This document shows positions 28,053 through 41,000 of a stretch of DNA of 64,000 nucleotides, one piece after another. This stretch comes from a bacterium. Its GTDB lineage: Bacteria > Krumholzibacteriota > Krumholzibacteriia > JACNKJ01. The notes under the pieces were generated by a model. The model saw only the letters and a list, made by a program, of their open reading frames with translations, was not told where the DNA came from and did not search any database. The stretch covers positions 1 through 64,000 of the forward strand of contig JAAEPZ010000033.1 of assembly GCA_024231955.1 (NCBI GenBank). Direction: 5' to 3'. A program made the translations under genes and the position numbers. Numbering within the stretch: position 1 is the stretch's first letter; each line of letters opens with the position of its first letter.

Positions 28053-29648
28053 CTAGTGCCGGTTGAAGATCCTGAAGCCAACGCTGTCCAGAGTGAGCTC
28101 GGGACTGGCATTGAACCGGTTGCCCGAACGGCAATCGGATGCGGGGCTGTTCCAGTAACCGCCGCGAATCACTTTGTTGGATCCGGTCAGGGGGCCCCAG
28201 GGATTGACGATGAAGGCGGCGTCGGAATAATTGTCCGACTGCTTCCAGTCGGTGCACCACTCCCAGAGATTACCCGACATATCGAACAGACCCAGGGAGT
28301 TCGGGGCCAGAGCCGCGACCTCGCTGGTCCAGCCGGATGATGTTCCGCAATACCAGGCGATCGGATCCAGTACGGGGTCCGAGCACTCAAGGTTGGTGAT
28401 CACACCATTGTAGAAGGCGCTTAACGTATCGGTATCGGCCCGGCAAGCCATCTCCCATTCGGCTTCGGTCGGAAGTCGGTATTCCGGTATTGAGGCCGGG
28501 TTGCCGTTATACAAGGCCCAGCCGTCGGAATCATCGTAGGCCAGGTTGTCCGGATCATCGGGATCAAGGCTGATCGTGAGCCAGTTGCAGTAGGACGCAG
28601 CGCCATACCAGCTGACCTCCTTCACCGGGTGATCGGGGTTGAGGCCATGTCCGGCATCACGCAGATGGAAGACACCGTCGGTGAAGGCTATCTCACAATC
28701 AGGATCATCAAGATCAAGCAGTTCGATCCTGGGGGCGCCCTCCTCCTCGGGTACATTGACGAGGGTGACCCCGTTGCAGCTGACGAGGGGCGGATCATAC
28801 GCCAAAGCCCACTGAGCCAACTCCAGGAACTGCTGATTGGTCACCTCGGTTATGCCGATATCGAATCCCTGAGGGATGAATACCTCATGGACGGGAGATT
28901 CATCCAGCTCGGAGCCGAGCATGTCCCCGGGCGAACCCATGAAGAATGTGTCGGAGAGAACCGGAGCCATCGGCGGAGGGACAAAGCCATCCCTGTCGAC
29001 AACAGCCACGCGCAGCGTGTCGATATCGACGTTGCCGCCGGAATCAGTGAGTCGCAGCCTGACATTGTAATTGCCGTAGACCGGATACTGCCGCACAACA
29101 ACGGTATCACCCAGGATGAAACCATCACCGGCACCCCAGTCCCACTCATAGGTTGCGATATCCAAGCCGGCGCCGACTTCGGAATCATGTGCGTCGAAGG
29201 TAAAGGATTCGTCGATGGCGATCACATTGGCGGTGACCGTGAACAGGCCCAGGGGACCCACGGTCACATTGATGGTCCGTGTTGTTTCGTTCATCAGATT
29301 GTCCGCATCCATCACGGATAGTTCGACCTCGTAGGTGCCGGCCGCAAAAGTCTGCACGGTTACCGGTTCATCCAACCAGGGGGTATCCGGAGTACCATCG
29401 CTCTCCCAATCCCAGCGGAACCGAAGCGCGCTCAGGGAGCCGTCCTGATCGGAGGAGCCGGATGCGTCAAAGGTGAATTCAGTCCAGGTTGCGCCATCAT
29501 CGGGTCCGACGACAAATACGGCTACCGGAGCGATGGGAGACAGAGATCCCCCTGTAGAGAGATCCTTCCACTCCTCGGTGCCGCATCCTGCAAGGATAAT
29601 GGATACCAAGCCGGCCAAAAACAGGACACGGGAAATTCTCCGAAACAT
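28053..29648 (-). CDS. Lipoprotein with PKD-like domains and a SUMF1/FGE-type domain
   Basis: Predicted lipoprotein of 531 residues. The signal peptide begins 'MFRRISRVLFLAG' and ends in the lipobox 'LAGC'. Two PKD-like domains (about 45-135 and 135-225, with 'FDASGSSDQDG' and 'YEWDWGAGDG') precede a formylglycine-generating-enzyme-type domain (about 240-530) showing 'KEVSWYGAASYCNWL', 'YRLPTEAEWEMACRAD', 'GLFDMSGNLWEWCTDW' and 'VIRGGYWNSPASDCRSG'. The position where catalytic FGE has Cys in its 'GGSxxC' region reads Tyr-Trp-Asn here, so it is probably a binding domain, not an FGly-forming enzyme. The frame extends to 29726, but the start at 29648 has GGAGG, begins the signal peptide, and lies downstream of the promoter. 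Confidence 0.85.
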   Translation of the reverse strand: MFRRISRVLFLAGLVSIILAGCGTEEWKDLSTGGSLSPIAPVAVFVVGPDDGATWTEFTFDASGSSDQDGSLSALRFRWDWESDGTPDTPWLDEPVTVQTFAAGTYEVELSVMDADNLMNETTRTINVTVGPLGLFTVTANVIAIDESFTFDAHDSEVGAGLDIATYEWDWGAGDGFILGDTVVVRQYPVYGNYNVRLRLTDSGGNVDIDTLRVAVVDRDGFVPPPMAPVLSDTFFMGSPGDMLGSELDESPVHEVFIPQGFDIGITEVTNQQFLELAQWALAYDPPLVSCNGVTLVNVPEEEGAPRIELLDLDDPDCEIAFTDGVFHLRDAGHGLNPDHPVKEVSWYGAASYCNWLTISLDPDDPDNLAYDDSDGWALYNGNPASIPEYRLPTEAEWEMACRADTDTLSAFYNGVITNLECSDPVLDPIAWYCGTSSGWTSEVAALAPNSLGLFDMSGNLWEWCTDWKQSDNYSDAAFIVNPWGPLTGSNKVIRGGYWNSPASDCRSGNRFNASPELTLDSVGFRIFNRH

Positions 29649-29702
29649 CGTTACCTCCAGAACAATCCATAGTGAAGTCCCCGACCCAAGCGGGGCCAGT
29701 GG

Positions 29703-29731
29703 AGTATCGTAGATAGAATCCACCATTTCAA
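29703..29731 (-). promoter_or_regulatory. Candidate promoter of the SUMF1 lipoprotein
   Basis: Minus-strand TTGAAA (29726-29731), a 17-base spacer and GATACT (29703-29708), about 55 bp upstream of the ATG at 29648. It supports the shorter start. Confidence 0.5.
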
Positions 29732-29817
29732 CCTGATAAATGGGGAATCTTCAGAATGAATCTTACATTTTCCCCGGGGATCGTTCGGAAAACCTCCGCT
29801 GTCCTCAGCCGACCTCT

Positions 29818-30872
29818 TCACACCTCAAGAAGTTGATCGACCTCCTCCTCCGTCTCCGTCGTCGCCTGCAATCGATTACGGATCGCAATGAATTCATCCT
29901 CCGTATCGAGGAACGCCTGCACGACGGCGGGATCGAAGTGTAGTCCATCCCCCTGGAGAATGATCTCTCGCGTTACATTGTGACTGAATTTCTGTTTGTA
30001 GACGCGAGCGGAGCTGACAGCGTCATAGACATCGGCCAGTGCGGTAATCCGCCCCGACAACGGGATCTTCTCACCGACAAGCCCCTGGGGATAGCCCGAA
30101 CCGTCCCATTTCTCGTGATGAGTCAGTGCGATATCGTAAGCCATCTTCAGATATTCGGCCTCGGGGTACTGCTCCAGGGCCGCTCTGAGCGTATTGGCCC
30201 CGATCGTGGTGTGATCCTTCATGACCTCGAACTCCTCATCGGTCAGGCGCCCCGGCTTGATCAGCACCATATCCGGGATGCCTACCTTGCCGATATCATG
30301 GAGCGGCGAGGTCAGGAATATCATCTGGACGAAAAGCTGATCGATATCCGGATGGTTCCCCCTCTCCTCAAGATTCTGAGCCAGGGTTTTGGCGTAGGCC
30401 TGGATCCGTTCAAGGTGGGCGCCGGTCTCCGGATTGCGGGACTCCGCCAGCTTGGCCATGGCGAAGATCGCGACATCGCGGGACTCCAGGGCGAGAATCC
30501 GCTCACCGGCCCTGGCCCGAACGCGGACTTCGTCGGGATTGAAGGGCTTGGTGATGAAATCATCTGCGCCCGAGGCCATGCCCTGAACGATGTCGGCGGT
30601 CTCGTTGCGATGAGTCAACAGGATGAAATAGGTATAGCCGAGAGAACCACTCCTGCGGACCTTCTTGCACAACTCGATCCCGTCGCCATTGGGCATCTCC
30701 CAATCGGAGATGATCATGCGGTAATGGTGCTTGCCCAGCATCTGCCAGGCCTCATTGCCGCTCGAAGCCGTATCCACACGATAACCGGCCTCCATCAGAA
30801 TATTCTCCAGCATGTCACATGTGATCTCATCATCATCGACTACCAGGATTCTCAGAGAATGGGATTGGAAGA

Positions 30873-30876
<4 letters not shown>
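29818..30876 (-). CDS. Response regulator with HD-GYP domain (cyclic-di-GMP phosphodiesterase type)
   Basis: Two-domain response regulator. The receiver domain (about 8-125) has the acidic pair 'VVDDDE', the phosphoacceptor Asp in 'MIISDWEMP' (about 56) and Lys in 'FITKPF'. The HD-GYP domain (about 145-335) has 'SPLHDIGKVGIPD' (His-Asp about 192) and 'HHEKWDGSGYPQG' (GYP intact, about 260), so cyclic-di-GMP hydrolysis is expected. Its ATG overlaps the stop of the hybrid kinase by 4 bp, so the two form a translationally coupled sensor/output pair. Phosphorylation by the upstream kinase or its HPt domain is inferred. Confidence 0.93.
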
Positions 30877-34550
<3,674 letters not shown>

Positions 34551-34891
34551 CAGTTGTTCTCCATCGGTTCAGCCTGCCGAGCTGAACAATCCTGTAGACA
34601 CTAGATCTTTCGGCCAGTAATTGAGAATCCTTCACTCTTCGTACCTCCCCATTCGTCTTTGTAACCACTTCCCCGGCATTACTTTAGACAGATATGACAT
34701 CTTTGGCGTCAAGTCATGTCGGCTTGACGCGAAAAGCCCTTGATCCGGGCCTTGAACAATCCCGATCCACCGGCGGAGGAGGTGAGCAATACCGATATAC
34801 GGGAAAACGCCCCGTACTCCCCTGGTGGAGTCGGAGCGTAGCGTAATGTGAAAAACACGGGATAATCGGATGAAGCGGGAATAGGGGTCCG
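34551..34891. other. Intergenic region without a supported gene
   Basis: About 340 bp between the hybrid kinase start and the end of the small TGA-containing frame. It must contain the kinase promoter, which I cannot place. A perfect 8-bp hairpin (GCGTCAAG / CTTGACGC, 34706-34730) has no T run on either side. Nothing else is evident. Confidence 0.4.
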
Positions 34892-35107
34892 CTAGCGCGG
34901 GTCGGTAGTGGTCGTATCGGTCTGGTCGGTGTCGATCTCCTCGAGCACGGCGGGTTGAACGGTCTCCTCTGTCGGCACGCGACAGCTATCGGCCATTCAA
35001 GTGGAGAAACCCAGACGGGGCAGTATCACCCGCTGCAACAGGAACCAGACCACAACGATCAGCAACATCAGCATCACATCGGACATTCGTTTCGACCCTT
35101 TCGCCAT
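34892..35107 (-). CDS. Candidate selenoprotein: 71-aa single-pass membrane protein with an in-frame TGA (U-x4-C motif)
   Basis: Starts at ATG 35107 with AAGGAG about 8 bases upstream and a promoter at 35130-35157. The first 36 codons give a basic N-terminus, one TM helix ('VMLMLLIVVVWFLLQ') and 'RVILPRLGFST'. Codon 37 is TGA (34997-34999). The same frame then stays open for 34 more codons ('MADSCRVPTEETVQP...') to TAG at 34892. In this second half 26 of 33 codons after the Met end in G or C, like neighbouring genes. A CTGTCG-CGTGC-CGACAG hairpin starts 11 bases after the TGA, so its loop lies 17 bases downstream, within usual bacterial SECIS limits. Read through, it gives Sec37 and Cys42. Alternatives: a 36-aa protein ending at TGA, or two coupled genes (TGA-ATG, with no ribosome site for the second). 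No sel genes are in the window. Confidence 0.6.
34969..34985 (-). promoter_or_regulatory. Candidate bacterial SECIS hairpin
   Basis: 6-bp stem CTGTCG/CGACAG with 5-base loop CGTGC. The loop begins on the 18th base after the TGA, and its second base is G. Known bacterial SECIS elements have a short apical loop with an early G, 16-37 bases after the UGA. The geometry fits, but small hairpins are common in GC-rich DNA. Confidence 0.5.
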
Positions 35108-35129
35108 ATGACAATCTCCTTGACTCCAA

Positions 35130-35157
35130 ACTATAGTCTACCAATCTCAGGAGACAA
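35130..35157 (-). promoter_or_regulatory. Candidate promoter of the TGA-containing small gene
   Basis: Minus-strand TTGTCT (35152-35157), a 16-base spacer and TATAGT (35130-35135), about 22 bp upstream of the ATG. It gives the small gene its own transcript, separate from the divergent mscS gene. Confidence 0.55.
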
Positions 35158-35226
35158 TGGGAATCATCCGCGTGTCGCATAAAAAGACAAACTCCACATT
35201 AATCCTCCGCAACCATGGTCACGGGA

Positions 35227-35255
35227 TTGAACAGGCTGCCCGGATGGGTTATTAA
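35227..35255 (+). promoter_or_regulatory. Promoter of the mscS-tamA-tamB operon
   Basis: TTGAAC (35227-35232), a 17-base spacer and TATTAA (35250-35255) put the start of transcription near 35262. This lies inside the longest open frame beginning at 35215, so translation must start further down. Confidence 0.6.
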
Positions 35256-35325
35256 AGAGCAACATTACAGCACCAGACTAAATCCTCCCTGCCCGGATGG
35301 CAGAGCAATGGAAAGGGATAAACCA

Positions 35326-36156
35326 ATGGAAACCTCATCCGCACTCGATAGCGTCATGCAGATCCTGTACACTTTCGCAACGAACTACGGCATCAAGATA
35401 CTTGGTGCGATAATAATCCTGATTGTCGGTCGCATGGCCGCCAGTCTGATACGCAAAGCGGTCGCCAAGGCGCTCAAACGGAGCAACCTGGATGACAACC
35501 TCATCCGCTTCTTCAGCAAGCTGACCTACATCGCGGTGATGGCCTTCGCCGTCCTCGCCTGCCTCGAAAAGTTCGGCGTGGAGACGACCTCCTTCGTCGC
35601 GGTCCTCGGCGCCGCCGGTTTCGCCATCGGTTTCGCGCTGCAGGGATCTCTCTCCCACTTCGCCGCAGGTGTGATGCTCCTCGTGTTCAAGCCCTTCAAG
35701 ACCGGCGATTTCGTCGAGGTCAACGGCGTCGGCGCCACCGTCGAGGCGATCATGCTGTTCAACACCCTGCTCAACACGCCGGACAATGTCCACATCATCG
35801 TCCCCAACGGCGCCATCTTCGGCAACACGATCAAGAACTACAGCCACAACCCGACCCGACGGGTGGATATCGCGGTGGGCATCGGCTACGGCTGCGACAT
35901 CGACAAGGCCTGCGCGGCGATCGAGACCGAGATCAAGCAGGACGACCGCGTGCTCGCCGAACCCACGCCCCAGATCGTCATCACCGAACTGGCCGATTCC
36001 AGCATCAACCTGTCGGCCCGCTACTGGGTGAACGCCGCGGACTACTGGGATTCCAAGTCGGACCAGACGGGCCTGATCAAGGAGCGGCTGGACGCCGAGA
36101 ACATCGAAATCCCCTTCCCGCAGCGGGTGGTCTACATCAACAAGAACGACAGCTGA
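35326..36156 (+). CDS. mscS: MscS-family mechanosensitive channel
   Basis: Small-conductance mechanosensitive channel that opens under membrane tension to relieve osmotic stress. Three TM helices lie near 17-37, 60-82 and 88-120. The pore helix is glycine/alanine rich ('VLGAAGFAIGFALQGSLSHF'), then comes the MscS beta domain ('FKTGDFVEVNGVGATVEAI', 'VPNGAIFGNTIKNYS') and the C-terminal alpha/beta domain. Its 276 residues match E. coli MscS (286). Two upstream Met codons exist (35215, 35308); 35326 is chosen because AGGGA lies 8 bases before it and the promoter excludes 35215. tamA follows 12 bp later. Confidence 0.92.
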   Translation: METSSALDSVMQILYTFATNYGIKILGAIIILIVGRMAASLIRKAVAKALKRSNLDDNLIRFFSKLTYIAVMAFAVLACLEKFGVETTSFVAVLGAAGFAIGFALQGSLSHFAAGVMLLVFKPFKTGDFVEVNGVGATVEAIMLFNTLLNTPDNVHIIVPNGAIFGNTIKNYSHNPTRRVDIAVGIGYGCDIDKACAAIETEIKQDDRVLAEPTPQIVITELADSSINLSARYWVNAADYWDSKSDQTGLIKERLDAENIEIPFPQRVVYINKNDS

Positions 36157-36168
36157 CCGGGAGTCGAT

Positions 36169-38043
36169 GTGCCCAGTATTCGCCCGTCGACAAACCGGAT
36201 GAGAATGCTCCTGGTTTGCGGACTCATGCTGTTCGGTGTCATGCTCACCGCCGACGAGGGTCGCGCCGACACCCGTTACCGCAACTGGAAGATCACCGAC
36301 TTCGATCTGCGCCTCGCCGAGAAAACGGCGCTGCCGGAGGATGAATCGGATGGGCTGACGGCGCTGCTCAAGGAGATCCGCAGCGGACTTGCCCTTCAGG
36401 GCAGCCGCAAGCTCCTGGGCTGGGATCGCCCACGGTTCAATCAGAGCCTGCTGGCCGCCGATCGGAGGCGGATTGTCCTCCACCTGGCGCGCAACGGTTT
36501 TCCCGGGGCGCGGGTCGAACCCGTATTCGCGACTGAAGTTGATGAGCGCCGTCTCCGATTGACGCTCTCGGTTCACCCCGGCGCCGCGGTGCGGGTCGCC
36601 GGTATCGAGATGATTAATCTGCCCCTCGCCGAGGGGGAACAGGACTCGGTCGGGATTCACGTCCGCGGCACCCTGTTCAGCGAACGTTTGATGCAGGGGA
36701 TCGGCGCGCAACTGACCGAACTCGCCCGCTCCAGGGGTTACGCCAAAATCGAGGTGCGGGCGAGCGCGGTTCCACTCGACAGTACCCGGGTCATCCTACT
36801 CTACGAGTTCGAATCGGGCAGCCGCTACACCTTCACCTCGGCGGTCGTCAGCGGCGTGCGGGATGATCTCCGCGACCTCGCCGCCAAGCGTCTGGCTTTT
36901 ATCCACGGTCGCGAGTATGCGCCCGAACTGCTCACCCGGGCGCAGATGGATCTCCGCGACCTCCAGCTGTTCCGTCAGATCAATCTGGACACCCGCCCCG
37001 TCGGGGGCGATTCGCTCCTCCTCGTCGCCAGCCTGACAGGCCGCAAGCAGCAGCACACGGCCGTGAGCGTCGGCACCTGGTCCGACCACTACTGCCGCGT
37101 CAAGGCCTCCTGGCGACACCGCAATCTCTTTCGCCGCGGACGCGGTTTCCTGATCCGTGGCGCCTGGTCGCCGCAGCAGAGCGACGCCGCCACCGGTGTC
37201 TGGTGGCCCGGGTTGCCCCGTCCCGACGCCCGCCTCTCCCTGACCATGGGCTTCGAAGCCGAGCGCGAGGAGAGCTATCACCAGGATACGGGGACGCTCG
37301 AACTGGGGCTGCTGCTCCGCCCCTGGCGGCAATGGCGCGAACAGTGGCGATTCGGGCTGGGCCTCTCCTGGGTCTGGGTCGACGATCGCACACCCGGGGA
37401 GGACAATTTCGACGCCGGCGCCGGGCGTCTGCTCACCCTCTCCCTCGATCTCCGGCAGGACCGCAGCGATGATCCTCTCGAACCGCGCAACGGCTTCCGG
37501 CTCCATCTCGGCGGCGAGTACTCCCCCACGGCGCTCCTCTCCGATTCCCCCTACGTCTCGACGACCGGACAGATCACGGCCTATCGCCCTCTGGGACCGG
37601 TCACCCTCGCCTGCCGTCTGCACGGCGCAACGGCAATCCCGCTGGGCGACTCCTCCGGCCTCCTCCCCGGCGTGCGGCTGTTCGCGGGGGGCGGCAGCTC
37701 GATGCGCGGTTATCACCGACGTGAACTCGGTCCGCTCGACGGCAGCGACGATCCCCTCGGCGGGCGGATCCGCATACTGATGGGTGCCGAACTCCGGCTG
37801 CCCCTGCCGGGACCGTTCGGTCTGGCGCTCTTCGTCGACGCCGGACAGGTCTGGGCAGACAACAAAGAGATGAGAGACATCGACCTGGCGGCGGCCATCG
37901 GTCCCGGTCTGACGATCTCCACCCCCATCGGTGCGATTCGGGGGGACTTCGCCTTCAACCGCCTGAGCGCGGACGATGACGACGGCGGACGCGCCCGACC
38001 CGACGACTGGGTTTTCCACTTTTCCATCGGCCATCCCTGGTAG
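36169..38043 (+). CDS. tamA: TamA/Omp85-family outer-membrane assembly protein
   Basis: Outer-membrane barrel of the Omp85 superfamily, paired with TamB. After a signal peptide (about 1-33, ending 'DEGRAD') come POTRA-like domains (about 35-285), such as 'VRVAGIEMINLPLAEGE' and 'YTFTSAVVSG', then a 16-strand-type barrel. It contains 'LFAGGGSSMRGYHRRELGP' (the RGY/RGF motif that plugs the barrel, near 505) and ends in 'HFSIGHPW' with a terminal aromatic. Length is typical of TamA (577 in E. coli, 624 here). The GTG start has GGGAG at 5-base spacing. tamB starts 9 bp after its stop. Confidence 0.87.
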   Translation: MPSIRPSTNRMRMLLVCGLMLFGVMLTADEGRADTRYRNWKITDFDLRLAEKTALPEDESDGLTALLKEIRSGLALQGSRKLLGWDRPRFNQSLLAADRRRIVLHLARNGFPGARVEPVFATEVDERRLRLTLSVHPGAAVRVAGIEMINLPLAEGEQDSVGIHVRGTLFSERLMQGIGAQLTELARSRGYAKIEVRASAVPLDSTRVILLYEFESGSRYTFTSAVVSGVRDDLRDLAAKRLAFIHGREYAPELLTRAQMDLRDLQLFRQINLDTRPVGGDSLLLVASLTGRKQQHTAVSVGTWSDHYCRVKASWRHRNLFRRGRGFLIRGAWSPQQSDAATGVWWPGLPRPDARLSLTMGFEAEREESYHQDTGTLELGLLLRPWRQWREQWRFGLGLSWVWVDDRTPGEDNFDAGAGRLLTLSLDLRQDRSDDPLEPRNGFRLHLGGEYSPTALLSDSPYVSTTGQITAYRPLGPVTLACRLHGATAIPLGDSSGLLPGVRLFAGGGSSMRGYHRRELGPLDGSDDPLGGRIRILMGAELRLPLPGPFGLALFVDAGQVWADNKEMRDIDLAAAIGPGLTISTPIGAIRGDFAFNRLSADDDDGGRARPDDWVFHFSIGHPW

Positions 38044-38052
38044 GAGGTGAAC

Positions 38053-41000
38053 GTGACGACAGACAACGTGCAACCCGCCCCGCGCAAGAGCCGTCGCGTT
38101 CTCAAACGGGTGCTGCGCGCTGTGGCCGCGCTGCTCCTGCTGCTGATCCTCACGGTCGTGGCGCTTCTTTCGCTCCGCCCCGGCCGCGAGATCCTTCTCC
38201 GCAAAGCGCTCAACGTCGCCTGCGCCAGGCTGCCGGGCAACCTGGCGGTCGCCGAGCCGACCTGGCCCGGTCTGGGCCGTCTGCACCTGGAGAACCTGCT
38301 CTGGACCTGCGACGCCGACACGCTGGTCGCCTGCACGACCCTCGATCTGGATCTGGCCATCGCCCCGCTGATCCGCAAAAACGTGAACGTGCGCCATCTG
38401 CTGCTCGACGGCCTGTTCGTCGATCTCCCCGCCCTCCAGTCCGCACTGCCGACGGCTCCCCCAGGCGACACGTCTGCCGTGAAGCCTCCGCTACCCGCTC
38501 CCGACTCGCTTCTGGCAACGCTGCCGGAGATCACTTTGGCGGAGATCCGCATCGCGGGCCGGGAGATCCGGGTGGCGCCGACGCTGACGCTGGTTGATCT
38601 GCTTCTGCAGGCCTCCAGCCGGGCGGGGCACGCTGACGGCAACCACGTGACCCTGGACAGTCTCGTCGTCGTCGCGGGCGACGACCTCTGGGCGCTGGAG
38701 CGCTGCCGCCTGCGGGTTGATCTCGATGCGCTGGAGTCGACAGGCACTCTAGAAGCCCGGATCAATCACCTTCAGGCGGGTCTGCGTCTGGAGGGGAGAT
38801 ACGCGGATTCGTTGACTCTGCGACTGTCCCCCGTCCACCTGACCACCGCCGCGCACGAGGCTGTCGCCACCGCTGAACTGCCCCTGACGGGCGGGTTGAC
38901 GCTGGACCCGCACAGTTCCCGTCTGACCTGGCGGGAGCTGGGTCTGAGCGGCGCGCTGGGCGAGTTCGATTGCAGCGGCGAGATGACCCCATCCGGCGCC
39001 ATGCAGGTGAGCCTGAACGCCGTCTGGCCGGAGCCCCCGGAGGCCGGGCTGCACGCCCTGCTGCCCGATTCCCTCACGGCCGACCTGCCCCCCCTCGCCG
39101 ACATCTGGCCCGCCGAGGGGCCGTCGATCGAGTTGAGGGTCAACAGCACCTCCTTCGCACCCCCGACCGGCGCTTTCAACCTTGCGCTGCATCTGCCGGA
39201 GCTGACGGTCAATGCCGACGGCCACACCGCCGACGGGAAGATAGCGGCCAAAGCCGACATCGAATTGACCGGCCTCGACTATCTCGCCAAACTCGTCCCC
39301 GCATTGGCCGGGGTGACCGCGCAGCTGCAGATGGAGCTGCGGGCGGAGGGCCCCATCGCCAATCCCAGCATCGACCTCGAATTCGAGGCGGCGGCGACGA
39401 CACCCGCCGTTTCGGCGCCCCGCATCACGGGGCGTTTGACGGAGATCGCGGATCGGCGCGTCCTGTCGGTGCGCGCTCCGGAGGGTCTGCACTTCGCCAC
39501 GATGTCGCTCGACTCCTGCGACCTGCTGCTCCGCACCCCGGCCGATACGCTGGCGGCTTTTCCCCTGACGCTCGAGCTGGATACGGGGGGGGAGCCAGTC
39601 GGGCTCGGTCTGGCGTTCGATCTGACGCAACGGGACGCAAAGCTCCACCTCGCGGCGGACAGTCTCGGGTTGCGGGTTTACGATCAATGGCTGGCCGGCA
39701 GGGAGCCCTTCACCATCGACATCGATCCGGCGACGCAGCATCTGGAGATCGCGGGGCTCAGGCTCACGGGCGATCTGGGCGAGGTCGCGGCCGAGGGGCG
39801 GGTTACCGCCGATAGCCTCGCGCTGTCGGCCGCTGTCGATCTGACCCTGCCGCCCGCGCTCCTGCAGCGGCTGTTGCCGGAGGGGAGCCGGCCGCGTGCG
39901 CGGAACCTGTCCCTGGGGTTCAAAGCCGATCTGGATCTGGCCGGGTCCGTCACCGCGCCGGATGCGGGGCTGCGTGCGAACGTCGGCCTGCGCGATCCGG
40001 ACAAGGGGCGGGAGTTGGACCTGGCGCTGGACCTGAAGCTGAACTCGTCGCAGGAGCCGGGAGTCGAGGGCAACCTCGACCTCGCCGACGAACAGGGATC
40101 GCTGCTTACCGGCACGCTCACCCTGCCGGGCGGTTTCGACCCGGAATCGCCGGGCTGGGTGACGCCGACGGGCAAGATGCTCGAATGCGATCTCGGTCCC
40201 TCAACGATTGAGTTCAAGCGCCTTAAGCCCTATCTCCCCGAACTGGTCGACCTGGAGGGGATCCTCCACCTCGCGCTCTCCGCCCGGGGTCGGAGCGACT
40301 CCCTGGGACTCGACGGGCGGATCCGCACGGAGAGCTTCGTCGTCCGCTGGGATAGACAGTCCTGGATCGCCGCGGACGCCGACCTCGAGCTGACCGGCGA
40401 TACCCGCAAGCCCGGCATCCGGGGGGAGCTGGCGACGAAATCGGGGATCATCCACCTGCCGCCGCCACCCAGGGTGCTGTTGCCGGACACCGGCAACGCG
40501 CTGTTGTGGGACATCGCGCTCGCAGCCGATTCGGTGACGGCCAGTGCGGATCCGGCTTCCGAGGTCCGGACCGCGCCGCCACCTCTGCCCGATCTCAACA
40601 TCAAGGTTGTGGTGCCCGGCGAGCTGTGGCTGCGGGGGCAGGGGCTGGAGCTGGAGCTCGGGGGTGAGTTGCGGATTACGAGCATGACGGAGGGCGCGGC
40701 CGCCGGGCAGCCGCTGGTTGCGGGTGAATTCGGCCTGCGGAGCGGCCACTACGATCTCCTCGGTCGCCGTTTCGAACTGGAGCGGGGCACGGCTACGCTG
40801 TTCGGGCAGCAGGAGCCGAATCCCGATCTCGATGTCGTGCTGGCGAGTCAGTTGGGCGACACGCGGGTGTTCGTCAAGGTGGCGGGCACGGCCAAGACGC
40901 CGACCCTCCGTCTGGAGTCGGAGCCCGAGCGGAGCGAGAGCGAAATCCTGGCCCTGCTGCTCAGCGGCGGAGCCTCCGATGAGGGGGGCGAGGATCCCGG

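Noticed and set aside
34706..34730. Perfect 8-bp hairpin between the hybrid kinase and the small gene
   Set aside because: No T run on either strand and no conserved context; not called as a terminator or RNA.
34892..34996. Separate 34-residue gene starting at the ATG directly after the TGA
   Set aside because: No ribosome-binding site of its own. Translational restart is possible, but a single frame with recoded TGA explains the codon bias and hairpin better. Kept as the main alternative.
35215..35325. N-terminal extension of MscS from the ATG at 35215
   Set aside because: The promoter at 35227-35255 lies inside it, no Shine-Dalgarno precedes it, and channel homologues start near 35326.
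36796..38397. Long minus-strand open frames over tamA and tamB
   Set aside because: They cross the tamA/tamB boundary and have no domain or ribosome-site support; shadows of the plus-strand genes.
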